Shown here: piece after piece, positions 34,813-35,026 of the stretch
Numbering within the stretch: the first letter of the stretch is position 1
Layout: every line of letters starts with the position of its first letter
From: Pseudomonadota bacterium
GTDB taxonomy: Bacteria; UBA10199; 2-02-FULL-44-16; JAAZCA01
DNA length: 35,026 nucleotides
NCBI GenBank assembly: GCA_016927275.1
Contig: JAFGMW010000080.1
Span: forward strand, 1-35,026
Direction: 5' to 3'
Position numbers and translations under genes: made by a program
Notes under the pieces: model-generated
What the model was told of the DNA's origin: nothing
The model's input: only the letters and a program-made list of their open reading frames with translations
Databases searched by the model: none

Positions 34813-35026
34813 CAGTAGGCGGAGTCAGCACAGAGTCAGCAGACCGAGCGGATCGGGGTGTCCATATTGTCATCCAGAGGCGTCGTTTGTACAGCGGAGC
34901 CCTATGCAACCGTGTGGACGCCGAAGCCTGCCTGCCGCAGGCAGGGATCCCCTTAAGACAGTTGGCAGCGTTTTCGTGTCCTCCCTTCGTCGACTGGCGC
35001 GCTCGCCTCGCTTCTTGTCGCGAAAA
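34813..35026. other. Upstream region of clpB, no gene seen
   Basis: No open frame with coding character was found. The only structure is a perfect palindrome, CCTGCCTG-CCG-CAGGCAGG, at 34927-34945, which could be a dispersed repeat or a short terminator stem without a T-tract. Confidence 0.45.

Noticed and set aside
34927-34945. CCTGCCTG-CCG-CAGGCAGG palindrome as terminator
   Set aside because: No T-tract follows on either strand and no gene ends here.

Overview
The window looks like a chromosomal piece of a GC-rich, Gram-negative, deltaproteobacterium-like lineage. The reasons are the gene order zapA / fthC / rny / ymdB-like / tyrS / 16S rRNA, lipoprotein and Cys-Gly-rich CTERM-type surface proteins, a large Ser/Thr kinase-ATPase-TPR protein, and a GH57 branching enzyme beside a DUF4912 protein. 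A finer placement (for example one of the uncultured 'delta' classes) is only a guess.

Layout. (1) 1-8264, minus strand: 5' end of a 16S rRNA gene with its promoter and boxA leader, tyrS, a TIGR00282/YmdB phosphodiesterase, RNase Y, 5-formyl-THF cyclo-ligase, a structured intergenic region, zapA and RNase R. Small palindromic repeats sit between these genes and, in frame, inside rnr. (2) 8372-14386, plus strand: DUF4912 protein, GH57 branching enzyme (glycogen synthesis) and a 1100-residue kinase/ATPase/TPR regulator. (3) 14402-18449, minus strand: a compact four-gene unit made of a radical SAM-SPASM enzyme, a 95-residue peptide with a duplicated His/Asp-rich tail, a Cys-rich 'GYPPCC' protein and an S41-type protease-like lipoprotein. 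It looks like an undescribed peptide-modification system and is the strongest candidate for novelty. (4) 18708-23510, minus strand: a visibly more AT-rich operon (methyltransferase, family-5 solute-binding protein, second methyltransferase, hybrid histidine kinase) behind a structured leader with a minute ORF. (5) 23700-27900: an accessory patchwork with a 31-bp palindrome, an IS200-type insertion sequence, a HEPN/MNT toxin-antitoxin pair, a CTERM surface protein, three dispersed copies of that protein's 3' end, and a DUF559 endonuclease-like gene bounded by inverted copies of a palindromic repeat that also forms a 4-unit, 54-bp-period tandem array. (6) 27911-34753, minus strand: a large subtilisin-like lipoprotein (its signal region carries another copy of the palindromic repeat), a small coiled-coil protein, a cold-shock protein with clear promoter and terminator, and ClpB behind a heat-shock-type promoter.

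How the genes fit together. Regions 1 and 6 are housekeeping: translation, RNA turnover, division and stress. Region 2 is carbohydrate storage plus signalling. Regions 3-5 are accessory, and several boundaries coincide with repeats, which suggests repeated insertion and recombination at this locus. No tRNA gene or CRISPR array was seen.
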